DNA of 64,000 bases from Bacteroidetes bacterium ADurb.Bin174. GTDB lineage: Bacteria; Bacteroidota; Bacteroidia; Bacteroidales; Paludibacteraceae. Location of the stretch: contig MWCX01000080.1 in assembly GCA_002070265.1 (NCBI GenBank), positions 21,725 through 85,724 on the forward strand. The letters are read 5' to 3'. The stretch's first letter is position 1, and every line of letters starts with the position of its first letter. This document shows positions 9,340 to 18,851 of this stretch, piece by piece. A program made the position numbers and the translations under genes. The notes below the pieces were generated by a model, which saw nothing but the letters and a program-made list of their open reading frames with translations, was not told the origin of the DNA and searched no databases.

Positions 9340-12300
9340 TTATATCGTTAACAAAATTTTGATATACGTTTCCGCATTCTCTTTTTGGAAAAGTACATGC
9401 TCACTATTAAAATCTTCGATACTCAAATTGTCTTTCCAGTTCACATCCAAGTAAGATGTGTTGGATACGATGTACGAATCGAGCATTATATTCTCTTTCG
9501 CCACCTGTGGTTCGGCTCTCTCTTTCAAGAAGCGATGGAACTGTATTTTAGGATCATTTATTCCTCTCGAGTTTCTTATGCCCTTGGGGTCAATGAAACG
9601 TATGTACTGCTTGTCGTCTTTGATAATCCAAAGAATGAAGTCCGGATAAAAACCATTACCATCAGTAAAGAATCCGATGCCCTTTTTGCTTTGGTTGCGG
9701 AGAACATGTAGCTCTATCGCTTCCAACTCTTCGGGTTTCTTACTCACATAAGCAACTAAGTCATCTAAGAATTGTTTCTCTGAGTCATCTAAAGCAATCG
9801 GACTAACTTGAATTTGTCCTTGATAGTTTTTTGCACCCATATAGACCAATGGCTTGTATAAGTGCAACAAATTATCGAAAGCAATAACATCCTCCGCAAC
9901 CTTTATCTTGGAGAAGTTGGGCTTGAGTACTTCTGTTTTCAACAACTCTATCCGTTCTTGATATTGTTCTATCTCTTCTTCGATGTTTAAACGGAACTCA
10001 TACTCTTTAATGAAGTTATCGTCGGATTCCGATAAAACGATAGCCTCAATATGGTCGGCATTGTAACTGTTCTTGTCGAATAAATAATACTGTTCTATAT
10101 ATTTCTTCAGCAAGGCAAGTGCCAGCTCTTTCCACAGAAAGATATTAGAAAAGCTATCGAATGACAAATCCTTCTTTGGAATAAGAATACGATACCATGC
10201 ATTGTTTGAAAGGATAGCCTTCAGGTCGGCTATATCGACAGCTAGATTGTGATAGCCTTTGTCGGCTTTAAAGTTTTGTATGGCAAGATAGAGTGCGTTC
10301 CAATCCAGCATCTCTAAGTGGTTGGAGGTAAAGAATCCTTCTTCTTTTTGGAGAATAACCGTTCCTTTCTCTTTCTGCAATACATCAATCTTTGGATACC
10401 AATCTAACTCTACAATTTTTCCGTCGAAACGACGAATGTCCAATTGCAAAGGAACAAGTTTGTGTTTCTTGAATCCTTCGGCATCGGCTACTCGGATAAG
10501 CCTCAGTTTATTGTCGCGAACAACCTTCTTCTGTTCGGTAGGTATCTTTATGGATATCCACGACGAATCGTTAGGAGGCAAACCTTCTTCCTCTAAGAAT
10601 GCCTTGAATTGTTCCATATAGTTGGCTTGTACACCAAATATTTGAAGTGTCTCCAAATGTTTCAAGTAAGGTCGAAGTTGTTTGATGGTGTCGGGCTTCT
10701 GGTAATCGTCAAGACCGGTCGACCTTTTTAGTGAGAAAAGATAGCCCTTCAAGCGAACACCCCGTCCAAAGAGTTGGATAATCTGCGAGCCTTCGCTTTT
10801 ACCCACATTCATCAATCCCATAGACGAAACTCGCCAAGAGGACCACCCTTCGGTGAATTTCTTTGAACCAATCAGTAGGTTGATGGTTGAGTTATCTTCA
10901 TTGATTTTCTTGAATAGCGAGTCCGAGAAGTCCCGTTCGCCTCCCAGTACATCATTCTCTACAGCGAAATCATATAGGGTTTTCTCGTCGCCCACATTGA
11001 TTAGCCCAAAGTAATCATTATCACCTACACGCAAGCCTAGCTCGCCATCGGCACCTTTTAGGTTGTCTAAATAGAGGTTAGCACCTATTGCATTGTTATT
11101 AAACACCAATTCATTGATACCTATAAAGATATCCCCGGCACTTAAGTTTTGACTCTCCAAGTAACTAAAAGATGTCTCGAAGATGGAAAAGCCGTTCTTA
11201 TCAACCAGCCCCGCCTTGTTCTCTATCACAGCCTCAATCTGACGAATGCTTTCGGCACTATTCTTTAAGAAGTCAGAGAGAAAATAGATAATTTCCAATA
11301 CGTCCGACACTTGTTTTCCTTTTTCTGTTCGCACAGCATTTACCTTTCCTCCTACAAAAATCCACAGCGGCTTGTGTAATAAGAAGTCTCTCAATGCTAA
11401 TTTTTGTTCTTTGAAAATGAGCAGTTGTTGATAAAAAGAGAGTAGATTGGCTGTAAGATACAAACGCTTATAGCCGGCATCATCCTGCTTTAGATTCATA
11501 ATGCGGTAATCCTTACCGTATCCATCTTCGTAGAAGTATTTATAGGAATAGTCAAACAAGATGCTTTTGCCATACTCTTGTGTGAAAGCGGCTTTCTTCA
11601 CTCCCGATGCCGCACTGATTGCCTGACCGAAGGTGGCCGAGTATTCAAAAGCAAATCCCGTTTCGCTCAGTCGGTCGCGATACTGTTTCCAACTATCTCC
11701 ACTCATACCACCGTGTCCTTCGTCAATCAATACTAAGTTGTCGGTTTCAAAGCTATCAACGGCAACGGTTTTATCGCCACTCTCTTCAGCTAATTTAGTT
11801 ATCTCCAACACTTCAATTTCATTGCCGGTAAACATTCCCCCGCTATTTTTGCTAAACCTGCTGGCTTGAAGATTGGATAGTGCAAACTCCACAAGGTGCT
11901 GTTTCGATAACCCTTCGTTAGGAGTAATGAGCAATACCTTGTTTTGGTGGTGTTGATTGTATTTCGATGCGTAGTGTAGGTATTGCTTGATGTTGATATG
12001 CATCAACAGTGTTTTACCCGAACCCGTAGCGTTCCAGAAAGCTAACTTATTGAGTTGAGCTAATGTGAAAGGCTCGGCGATAAAGATATCCTTAACCCGT
12101 TTTTTGCCTACACGTTCTATCTCTTTGCGTTGCTTTTGGTTAAACTCCTCGAGATATTCGTTCAGCTCAGCTAAGAGTTTAGCTTTGTTGCGGAAGTACT
12201 TATCTAAATAGATTTCGGTAAAGAGCAAGGATAGGTATTGAAAATGCTTCCAAACGATCTCTTCATCTCTTTGTTCGGATATTTGCTTGGTGAAACGAAC

Positions 12301-12543
12301 AATATTCTCGTCATACTCTTGTAGCATCTCTTTACTAAGATGCTCCGTAGGATATTGATGGCTTAACAAGGTTTGCAAGTAGATGGTATTTCCCTCTTCG
12401 GTATATCCTTCGTTGACGGATAGTTTGAGCTCGGGGAATATCTCTACTCCGTTTTTGCCAATAATCTTCTTACCTATGCTGTCGATGCCGAACAGCGATA
12501 GCATATACTTGTTCAGTACAAGTGCGTTATGAAAGTTTGCCAT
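9340..12543 (-). CDS. Type III restriction Res-like helicase/endonuclease
   Basis: A 1,067-residue superfamily 2 translocase with a C-terminal nuclease. Walker A is ATGSGKTLL near residue 173, the DEAD-box equivalent is IDEGHGG near 276, motif III is SAT in FEYSATFG, and motif VI is QLFGRGVRLKG near 594. At the C-terminus, YPDFILW near 966 and IDPKG near 985 form a PD-(D/E)xK site in which the usual Glu is Asp. Type III Res subunits pair with a beta-class methyltransferase and cleave unmodified DNA after ATP-driven movement. The start codon overlaps the stop of the methyltransferase gene (TAATG), so the two subunits are coupled. The protein is somewhat longer than typical Res. The 156 bases between this gene and the RteC-like locus show nothing recognisable. 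Confidence 0.8.
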   Translation of the reverse strand: MANFHNALVLNKYMLSLFGIDSIGKKIIGKNGVEIFPELKLSVNEGYTEEGNTIYLQTLLSHQYPTEHLSKEMLQEYDENIVRFTKQISEQRDEEIVWKHFQYLSLLFTEIYLDKYFRNKAKLLAELNEYLEEFNQKQRKEIERVGKKRVKDIFIAEPFTLAQLNKLAFWNATGSGKTLLMHINIKQYLHYASKYNQHHQNKVLLITPNEGLSKQHLVEFALSNLQASRFSKNSGGMFTGNEIEVLEITKLAEESGDKTVAVDSFETDNLVLIDEGHGGMSGDSWKQYRDRLSETGFAFEYSATFGQAISAASGVKKAAFTQEYGKSILFDYSYKYFYEDGYGKDYRIMNLKQDDAGYKRLYLTANLLSFYQQLLIFKEQKLALRDFLLHKPLWIFVGGKVNAVRTEKGKQVSDVLEIIYFLSDFLKNSAESIRQIEAVIENKAGLVDKNGFSIFETSFSYLESQNLSAGDIFIGINELVFNNNAIGANLYLDNLKGADGELGLRVGDNDYFGLINVGDEKTLYDFAVENDVLGGERDFSDSLFKKINEDNSTINLLIGSKKFTEGWSSWRVSSMGLMNVGKSEGSQIIQLFGRGVRLKGYLFSLKRSTGLDDYQKPDTIKQLRPYLKHLETLQIFGVQANYMEQFKAFLEEEGLPPNDSSWISIKIPTEQKKVVRDNKLRLIRVADAEGFKKHKLVPLQLDIRRFDGKIVELDWYPKIDVLQKEKGTVILQKEEGFFTSNHLEMLDWNALYLAIQNFKADKGYHNLAVDIADLKAILSNNAWYRILIPKKDLSFDSFSNIFLWKELALALLKKYIEQYYLFDKNSYNADHIEAIVLSESDDNFIKEYEFRLNIEEEIEQYQERIELLKTEVLKPNFSKIKVAEDVIAFDNLLHLYKPLVYMGAKNYQGQIQVSPIALDDSEKQFLDDLVAYVSKKPEELEAIELHVLRNQSKKGIGFFTDGNGFYPDFILWIIKDDKQYIRFIDPKGIRNSRGINDPKIQFHRFLKERAEPQVAKENIMLDSYIVSNTSYLDVNWKDNLSIEDFNSEHVLFQKENAETYIKILLTI

Positions 12544-15500
12544 TACAGTTCGGTTACATTAAACATTTTCTTAAAGAAGGTCTCTTCTATCAACTTCACT
12601 TTGAAGGAGTCTTCGCCTTGACGTAGGTTGTCGAAGTGGTGGTCGCCATTGATATAGATTTGGTCAAACTCTATGGAGCGTACCGAATCGTAAATTTTGC
12701 GGAAGGTGCGTTGTGTCTCGGCATTGTCAGTGGCTTCTAAGTTGCGCCAGATAACCAATGTCTTTGCTCCTTCGCGGGTAGTACCTTCTACAAACTTAAT
12801 CTCTTTTACTCGCTGTATGCGCTCCACATAGAGACCTATCAAGTAGTTGAAAGTCTCTACCAAATCGACTGTAGTAGGTACTAGTTCATTGTTCTCGGTT
12901 ACTTTCAGTTGATAGGCGAAAGGATTGCGGAACATCTCGATATTAAACAGATGGTCGTTGCTTTCCATATCGAGCATATAGTTCAGTAGGTATTCCTCTT
13001 GGGCATTGTCAGAGAATAGGTTGCTTAGATTCTTTTGCTTCAGCGTCAAGTTGTTGAGGGTGTCTTCGTAGCTCTCTAATACTTGGTATTTGAAGATCTG
13101 AGAAATGCCCTTCTTATCTTGCGGCTTGCCATTCTCCCAGTTATCAGAATAGATGACTTTCTGAATACGAGGCTTGGTAACGGTATCGAAGTAAGCGCCC
13201 ATTTCTACCAAGATGTATTTGCGTTTACCACCGTCTTCACGATTAAGCTTGATGGTAGCGTGACCAGTGGTGCCGGAGCCGGCAAAGTAGTCGAGGATAA
13301 AATCTGTTTCATTAGTTGCGATTTGAACAAAATCAAGAACTGTATAGATACTTTTAGGATAATCAAAAGAATTAGTGTTAAGAATGTGGGTTAACACATT
13401 TGTGCCTTTAGTTGAAGAATCATGTTTTTCTCCGTACCATAAGGATTTAGGTAAATAAGTATTTTCGGCAAAGTCAATTTGATATATTGTCGAACCATTA
13501 AAGAATAATGACTTTTCTTGGCATCCTTGACAACAACTATCATACCCCCATCTCCATCTACCTTTAGAGCCATTTTCTCTGATTGGTAGTATAAAATGCC
13601 ACCCATCTCCTTCATAACGATTCTTAAGCAACTCCACATATTCGTCATTAAAATGTTTTGTTTTATATATTTCTATATATTCATCTTCTGGTATTACTGT
13701 TAAAACATTATTCTTATAAATAAAAGGGAAATACATATATGGTCGATCTTCTCTTTGTGCTTCACTTCCTGAACGTCTTAAGGGTAATTCTCTATATCGA
13801 ATGTTGTTTTTAATCTTAGGGTATTTCAAAGACAAATCCTCATCACATAACAATAAACGATTCATTTTGGTTGAGTTAATATTCTTCGCTGAAATGATTG
13901 TATATTCATGACTAGAAGCCAGAAATGTCGCATCTCTCCCTTTGGGATTATTCATAATGGCAACATTACCTATGAAATTATTAAAACCAAACACATTTTT
14001 TATTAGTAATTCTAGTTTTGAATGTTCTATTTCATCTATCGCAACCTGAATTAAACCATCTTCTCTCAATAAGTATTTTGAAGAATAAAGTCTGTTTTGT
14101 AATAATGAAAGCCAAGAAGAATGCTCATAGTCATTTTTATATGCTATTTTTGATGCATTAGAGTTGTATGGCGGGTCAATGTATATTGCTTTCACTTTTT
14201 CTTCATACTTCTCCTGCATCACTCCCAGTGCTTGAAAGTTCTCTGAGTTAATCAATACCCCGTCAGTTTCCTCGTCTAAATTATCAAATTCTCCCAATAA
14301 TTTATCTTTAAACTCTTCGGTGAAGAATTTGGTATCCAATACCAAATAGGGTTCCCCTTTCAATGTTTCGGCATCGTTTATCTCCACATCGAACAAAGTT
14401 TTCCACTCTTCTCGTTGCGCTTGATTGGCCGCAATCTCGGCATAGTATTCCTCCGGTATCCTGTCGAGCGTAATGCAATAGTTGGTACTAATAACAAACT
14501 TCTTCTTCAGCCAGAGTTTTTTCTGAAACTCCTCTATCTGTGCCAAGAAAGCAATCACCTTGAGGGCTACTGTTTTCAATGCTTTTATTTTGGATAATTG
14601 TGCTGTAAAGAAAATGGGGTTCTCGGTGTTGATGTCGTCGATAAACAAAACTTCGTTTTTGATATAGAAGTCAAGCTCTCGGCGTAAGAAGCCACCCAAG
14701 TCTTTGTGTATAAAGTAATCGAAGCTATTGCGTGAGATGAAGTTAGTAAGGTGTTTCTCCAGTAATGTTCTGCTTTTATTTGCCTCGGTGGGGGCTGAGC
14801 CAGCTTGTGCTATGTCGGCAAACTCTAATGGAAGATGCTCTTCTATCACAGCTATCGCCTGCTTGGTCAGGTCGGCTTGCTTCACTGCCTTTTTATGTGG
14901 CTTGTAAGTGAAGTTGATGTATAGTTCATTGTCTATTACCTCTACTGGCACCTCTTCGTACACAGCAAAGCGGCGTTCCATATCGCCTTGCGCTTTATTG
15001 TTGTTTTGCTCGGTCGATGCCTCTTTCAGTTGGAAGTGTACTTTCTTTTCTCCTATCAAGAAGGTGTAGTTCTTTAGGTATTCCGATGTTTTGATGTAGT
15101 ATTGGTCAGCATTTGCCCAGTGCAGCTTCACCTCTTCTCCTTCGTAAGGGATGGCGTATACATCTTTTTTGTATCGGCGCATGGAAATAAAGTCCCCCTC
15201 TTTGTAGTATCGCTTAAAGAAGGTGGCTAAGTGTGAGAAGACCTCCTGCTCCAAAGCATTTGTATCTATTGCCGATGTTATTTGTTGTTTTAGGGCAATG
15301 TATTTGGGAGCCGATTCTCGTACCACACCAGCATCGTCCAATGCTTTCCCCATCTTATCCAATTCCGTTTGAAGCGTAATGGAGTCTTTCGATTGAGCTT
15401 CACTCAATATCTCTTTTATCTCCTTAGGCAGTTTCTCCTTAATAAATTCATCTACCTGTTTGTGCTTCTGGTTCATAATGCGGTAGATTCCAAAATCTAA

Positions 15501-15563
15501 ATCGGCTTTATCGATTTCAAAAATCTCGTTCAGTACGCTTTGCAGCTTTTTATAATTACTCAT
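12543..15563 (-). CDS. Beta-class N6-adenine DNA methyltransferase, type III Mod-like, with long N-terminal extension
   Basis: A 1,006-residue adenine methyltransferase. The catalytic motif IV (IDPPYNS) near residue 462 comes before the SAM-binding motif I (FAGSGTTGHA) near 759, the order of the beta class used by type III Mod proteins. The roughly 280 residues between them, with lower similarity to any family and a different feel in base composition, should hold the target-recognition domain. Typical Mod proteins are about 650 residues; here some 420 residues precede the catalytic core and are of unknown function. The gene lies 8 bases after the SNF2-like helicase gene and overlaps the Res gene by one base, so all three are one operon. 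It would methylate host DNA and specify the target for the system. Confidence 0.82.
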   Translation of the reverse strand: MSNYKKLQSVLNEIFEIDKADLDFGIYRIMNQKHKQVDEFIKEKLPKEIKEILSEAQSKDSITLQTELDKMGKALDDAGVVRESAPKYIALKQQITSAIDTNALEQEVFSHLATFFKRYYKEGDFISMRRYKKDVYAIPYEGEEVKLHWANADQYYIKTSEYLKNYTFLIGEKKVHFQLKEASTEQNNNKAQGDMERRFAVYEEVPVEVIDNELYINFTYKPHKKAVKQADLTKQAIAVIEEHLPLEFADIAQAGSAPTEANKSRTLLEKHLTNFISRNSFDYFIHKDLGGFLRRELDFYIKNEVLFIDDINTENPIFFTAQLSKIKALKTVALKVIAFLAQIEEFQKKLWLKKKFVISTNYCITLDRIPEEYYAEIAANQAQREEWKTLFDVEINDAETLKGEPYLVLDTKFFTEEFKDKLLGEFDNLDEETDGVLINSENFQALGVMQEKYEEKVKAIYIDPPYNSNASKIAYKNDYEHSSWLSLLQNRLYSSKYLLREDGLIQVAIDEIEHSKLELLIKNVFGFNNFIGNVAIMNNPKGRDATFLASSHEYTIISAKNINSTKMNRLLLCDEDLSLKYPKIKNNIRYRELPLRRSGSEAQREDRPYMYFPFIYKNNVLTVIPEDEYIEIYKTKHFNDEYVELLKNRYEGDGWHFILPIRENGSKGRWRWGYDSCCQGCQEKSLFFNGSTIYQIDFAENTYLPKSLWYGEKHDSSTKGTNVLTHILNTNSFDYPKSIYTVLDFVQIATNETDFILDYFAGSGTTGHATIKLNREDGGKRKYILVEMGAYFDTVTKPRIQKVIYSDNWENGKPQDKKGISQIFKYQVLESYEDTLNNLTLKQKNLSNLFSDNAQEEYLLNYMLDMESNDHLFNIEMFRNPFAYQLKVTENNELVPTTVDLVETFNYLIGLYVERIQRVKEIKFVEGTTREGAKTLVIWRNLEATDNAETQRTFRKIYDSVRSIEFDQIYINGDHHFDNLRQGEDSFKVKLIEETFFKKMFNVTEL

Positions 15564-15571
15564 ATCAACAT

Positions 15572-18418
15572 TTATATTATTTCGAAAGAGACAGTAAAGA
15601 CCTCCTCCTCGGTGATTATTCTGTTTAATTTCAATTTTGCTTCTTCTATCATTTGATCGCGTTCAATCTCTATGGCTTCTTCGTGTTCAAATAATTCTCT
15701 TTTCAACCGGCTGACCTTCTTTTTTGCTTTTGCTAATGACTCTTGCATTTTCAAGGCTTCACTGGTAGAGAGCCCTTCTTGCATTGCTTCTCGATCCATC
15801 TCTTTCATCTTCTTTTTTGCCTCCTTTAGCTCCTCCTCTAATGCTGTAATACGATCGTCTGCCCAGTTGTGAAACTTCTTAAACTCGCGTTGTAACAACA
15901 CGGCGTCTGTCTCTTCCAAATGGTTCAAACGTTCGGTTTTCACAGACAGATGCACATTTTCCAACTCCGATAAATCTTCTTTCTTGATAGGTGATGCAGA
16001 CGTAGGCAAGCTCAAAATGAAGCGACAAAGCGTGTCGTCGAATTGTTCCTTTGCTGTGGTTACTCCCGAAAAGAGTAGAACGCTATGCGTTTCTATTTCG
16101 GAAGAAACTATTAAATTAGATATCCTCAAAAGACCTTTCTTTGATTTAAGACGATCTATTTGGGCATTATTCATCTTCGAAGCGGAGAAATCGAAGGTCA
16201 AATGCGCAAAGGGAGTATCTTCATTCTTGCCTTGTTTTATTATCTTTTGAGCAACCGGTCCGTTTATCAAGAATGGTTTGGCATCCTCTCGCAATTTGTT
16301 CAAGGTATATTTATCTCCATTATCTAATATGAACGTATAATCGTCGAAGATAAACTGTGCTCGATTCTTTAAGAAGTAACGTGTCAATTCCCACAACCAT
16401 TTCTCGTACTTTTCCAGAAAGACTTTGGTCTCGGAAAGTGTTATTTTTAGCTTGTCGATGACTGCGGCTTGAAAGTTATCGAAGAGTTTCGTTTGTACCT
16501 CTTTTACTTTTTGATCGATTTGATCTTCAAGCTCTTTGTGTAAATTGTCGAAGTACTCTTCAATCTCTTTCTTGGTACGACATTGTTTATATACCTCAAT
16601 AATACGCTTCTCAAAATCGACACCACTTTCAATACTACCTAACACCTCGTCGGAGGAGCCAAATATACCTTCGAAGAGTTTAAACTTATTTTGCAATAGT
16701 TCAAACACACGTGCTTCGACCGTATTTGAAGCATTTAAGAAATTGACTACTACTACATCATGCTCTTGCCCGTAACGATGACAACGCCCTATGCGTTGCT
16801 CGATACGTTGCGGATTCCAAGGCAAGTCGTAATTGACAATCATACTGCAGAATTGTAAGTTTATTCCTTCAGCAGCCGCTTCTGTGGCAATCATTATTTC
16901 GTAATCATCGCTCTTGAACGCCTCTACCAAAGCGTGTCTAATATCAACCGCTTTGGATCCGGTTTTCTTGGCAATGTTTTTCTCATCGGCAATCCACTTG
17001 TTGTATATCTCTCTTGACACTTTGTCGTTGTTGCTACCATTGAACATCAGTATCTTGCCGGCACACTTCTCTTTAGAGAGCCTCTCGAATAGGTATTGCT
17101 GTGTACGAGTAGACTCCGTAAATATCAAGGCTTTGCGTTTTGCCCCTAACTCCTGAAGTTTATCGAAGCCATTTTCTAATGCAACAAGGAGCTTTTCTCC
17201 TTTTTCGTTATGCTCAATACTATTTGCAAGTTGCAAGAACTCTTCCAACTGCTTTATTTCGTATTCTATGGCAATCTTATCTTCTAAGGTTATCTCACTC
17301 GTTTCGTCTTCAATGCCATCTTCGGGTGTTTCGTCTACTTCGTCATCTAAGTTTTCGTACTCTTCCAGAAACATTTCGTATAAATCGTCTTCTACCACCC
17401 TCGAGTTTTCTAAGAGTTGCTTCAATCGTTTAATCAACGCTTCCAGCGTTTTTCCTATAGCAAATGACGAAGAACCTAATAACTTAAAGATAACAGACTG
17501 CATCAAGTGTTTCTGTGCAGCAGGAAAAGCATACGTTTGCTCTTGCCGAAGATAATCCAACACTTTTTCATATAGTTCTCTTTCTTCTTCCGAAGGTGTG
17601 AATTGCTGGGTGATTGGGATGCGGTCTCTATAACTTACAAATTCCTTTACGTCACGTCTCAACGTTCGGTGAACAATATCTTTAAGCCTCTCCTTCAATC
17701 CGTCGATATCTTTTGAACCAGACTCTAAAACATAGTTTTTCCGGAACGATTTTATATCCCCAAAAAGAGTCGGATCGATAAAGGAGACTAAGCCATACAG
17801 TTCGTCTAACCTGTTTTGAAGTGGCGTGGCAGTAAGCAGCACTTTCTTATAGTCTCGAATGGCTTGTTGAATGGTTTTAGCGGTAACGTTTCCTCCCTTA
17901 TAGGAGTTGCGCAGATAGTGTGCTTCGTCCAATACTATCAAATCCCACGATGTAAGTTGTATTTGTTCCGCTTTCTTTCGAGCGAATTGATAGCTACAAA
18001 TCTTGATGCTACTGTTTGAATCAAAAGGATTGCAAATCCCATTCTTTACACTTTTGTTGAAGGAGAGACTGTCAATGACTTCAGCTTTCAGATAGAATTT
18101 ATCGGCTAGTTCGTTCAACCATTGCTTGCGAAGCGAAGATGGGCAAATAATTAGAATTCGTCTCTCTCCTTCAGCCCATTTCTGACTTAATAATATACCA
18201 GCCTCAATAGTTTTCCCAAGCCCTACTTCATCTGCCAAAATTGCACCCTTAGAATAAGGTGATTTAAAAGCAAAAAGTGCCGCTTCAATCTGGTGTGGAT
18301 TAAGTTCTACCTTTGCATCCATCAAGGTAGTTCCAAATCGTTCAGGACTATCGGCAGTGGATTTCTTAGAAAGTTCGTAAGCAAAATATTTTGCTTGATA
18401 TGGGGTTATATTATTCAT
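15572..18418 (-). CDS. SNF2/RapA-like helicase, defence-associated
   Basis: A 948-residue Swi2/Snf2-type ATPase. Walker A is DEVGLGKTIEAG near residue 67, the DEAH box is LDEAHYLRN near 164, motif III is TATPLQNR, and motifs V-VI read EGINLQ then QRIGRCHRYGQ near 540. An acidic insertion (about 355-385) separates the two lobes. The last 100 residues are a long charged coiled coil. RapA/HepA-like helicases of this size accompany adenine methyltransferases in several phage-defence loci, for example DrmD with DrmMI in class 1 DISARM, but no other DISARM gene is here. It heads the three-gene operon and follows the small Cro/C1-type regulator by 25 bases. Function as a translocase on foreign DNA is inference. 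Confidence 0.82.
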   Translation of the reverse strand: MNNITPYQAKYFAYELSKKSTADSPERFGTTLMDAKVELNPHQIEAALFAFKSPYSKGAILADEVGLGKTIEAGILLSQKWAEGERRILIICPSSLRKQWLNELADKFYLKAEVIDSLSFNKSVKNGICNPFDSNSSIKICSYQFARKKAEQIQLTSWDLIVLDEAHYLRNSYKGGNVTAKTIQQAIRDYKKVLLTATPLQNRLDELYGLVSFIDPTLFGDIKSFRKNYVLESGSKDIDGLKERLKDIVHRTLRRDVKEFVSYRDRIPITQQFTPSEEERELYEKVLDYLRQEQTYAFPAAQKHLMQSVIFKLLGSSSFAIGKTLEALIKRLKQLLENSRVVEDDLYEMFLEEYENLDDEVDETPEDGIEDETSEITLEDKIAIEYEIKQLEEFLQLANSIEHNEKGEKLLVALENGFDKLQELGAKRKALIFTESTRTQQYLFERLSKEKCAGKILMFNGSNNDKVSREIYNKWIADEKNIAKKTGSKAVDIRHALVEAFKSDDYEIMIATEAAAEGINLQFCSMIVNYDLPWNPQRIEQRIGRCHRYGQEHDVVVVNFLNASNTVEARVFELLQNKFKLFEGIFGSSDEVLGSIESGVDFEKRIIEVYKQCRTKKEIEEYFDNLHKELEDQIDQKVKEVQTKLFDNFQAAVIDKLKITLSETKVFLEKYEKWLWELTRYFLKNRAQFIFDDYTFILDNGDKYTLNKLREDAKPFLINGPVAQKIIKQGKNEDTPFAHLTFDFSASKMNNAQIDRLKSKKGLLRISNLIVSSEIETHSVLLFSGVTTAKEQFDDTLCRFILSLPTSASPIKKEDLSELENVHLSVKTERLNHLEETDAVLLQREFKKFHNWADDRITALEEELKEAKKKMKEMDREAMQEGLSTSEALKMQESLAKAKKKVSRLKRELFEHEEAIEIERDQMIEEAKLKLNRIITEEEVFTVSFEII

Positions 18419-18443
18419 TATATGCTTTATAATTTACCACTTT

Positions 18444-18653
18444 CTACTTGGTTGTGTTAAGCAGCTCTCGGACATCAATATCCAACACTTCGGCTATTTG
18501 TCGAAAAACATCTATCGATGGTTGCGCCTTATTGGAACACCACCTTGATACGGTTGCTTCATTCTTTCCAATTGCTTCTGCAAGCCAACGATTTGTCTTA
18601 TCTTGCTCGGCTAATACAACCTTGATTCTATTGATTACTTTCTTGTCAGGCAT
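18444..18653 (-). CDS. Cro/C1-type helix-turn-helix regulator of the defence operon
   Basis: A 69-residue XRE-family protein that is almost entirely one helix-turn-helix domain: WLAEAIGKNEATVSRW forms the turn region and PSIDVFRQIAEVLDID the following helices. Small C proteins of this kind control restriction-modification operons, delaying nuclease expression until methylation is established. It is the first gene of the minus-strand cassette and lies 25 bases before the helicase gene, downstream of a good promoter. Its control of the operon is inferred from position only. Confidence 0.85.
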   Translation of the reverse strand: MPDKKVINRIKVVLAEQDKTNRWLAEAIGKNEATVSRWCSNKAQPSIDVFRQIAEVLDIDVRELLNTTK

Positions 18654-18691
18654 AGTTGTCTTATTGCGTCAAACATTTGATGTTATTAGTC

Positions 18692-18720
18692 GCAAATATA
18701 ACATTTTTGTTTAAATGTGG
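18692..18720 (-). promoter_or_regulatory. Promoter of the regulator/helicase/Mod/Res operon
   Basis: On the minus strand, TATATTTGC (18700 to 18692) is an exact Bacteroidota -7 box (TAnnTTTG), about 40 bases before the ATG of the XRE gene. An AT-rich ACATTTAAA lies roughly where the -33 element should be, but is not TTTG. No second promoter is needed for the genes downstream. Confidence 0.55.
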
Positions 18721-18775
18721 GGTGAAATTAAAGAGAAAAACTTAGTTTCGGGCTGAAAGTATGGTCTATGAGCGC

Positions 18776-18823
18776 AGTGCAAGGTGCAAGTATCTATATA
18801 TAGATAAGCTTGCACCTTGCACT
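18776..18823. repeat. 48-bp nearly perfect inverted repeat between accessory and core DNA
   Basis: The arms AGTGCAAGGTGCAAG (18776-18790) and CTTGCACCTTGCACT (18809-18823) are exact reverse complements. The 18 bases between them begin with the perfect 16-bp palindrome TATCTATATATAGATA, so almost the whole element can fold on itself with a 2-base bulge. Each arm also contains the internal repeat GTGCAAG-GTGCAAG-like (GTGCAAG twice, offset 8). No T-run follows on either strand, so it is not a normal terminator. It lies just outside the last accessory gene and could be a recombination or protein-binding site. Confidence 0.7.
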
Positions 18824-18851
18824 AACATTAAAAGATTGTAATCCAGCATAG

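Noticed and set aside
13391-13648. A second minus-strand open frame within the Mod-like gene
   Set aside because: It lies wholly inside the methyltransferase coding sequence on the same strand in another frame and has no recognisable product.
9340-18418. Calling the three-gene cassette a DISARM system
   Set aside because: A SNF2-like helicase beside an adenine methyltransferase resembles DrmD-DrmMI, but no DrmA, DrmB or DrmC gene is present, and the third gene is Res-like with a PD-(D/E)xK site.
18776-18823. Calling the 48-bp inverted repeat a transcription terminator
   Set aside because: The hairpin is strong, but neither strand has a T-run after it, unlike the other terminators in the window.
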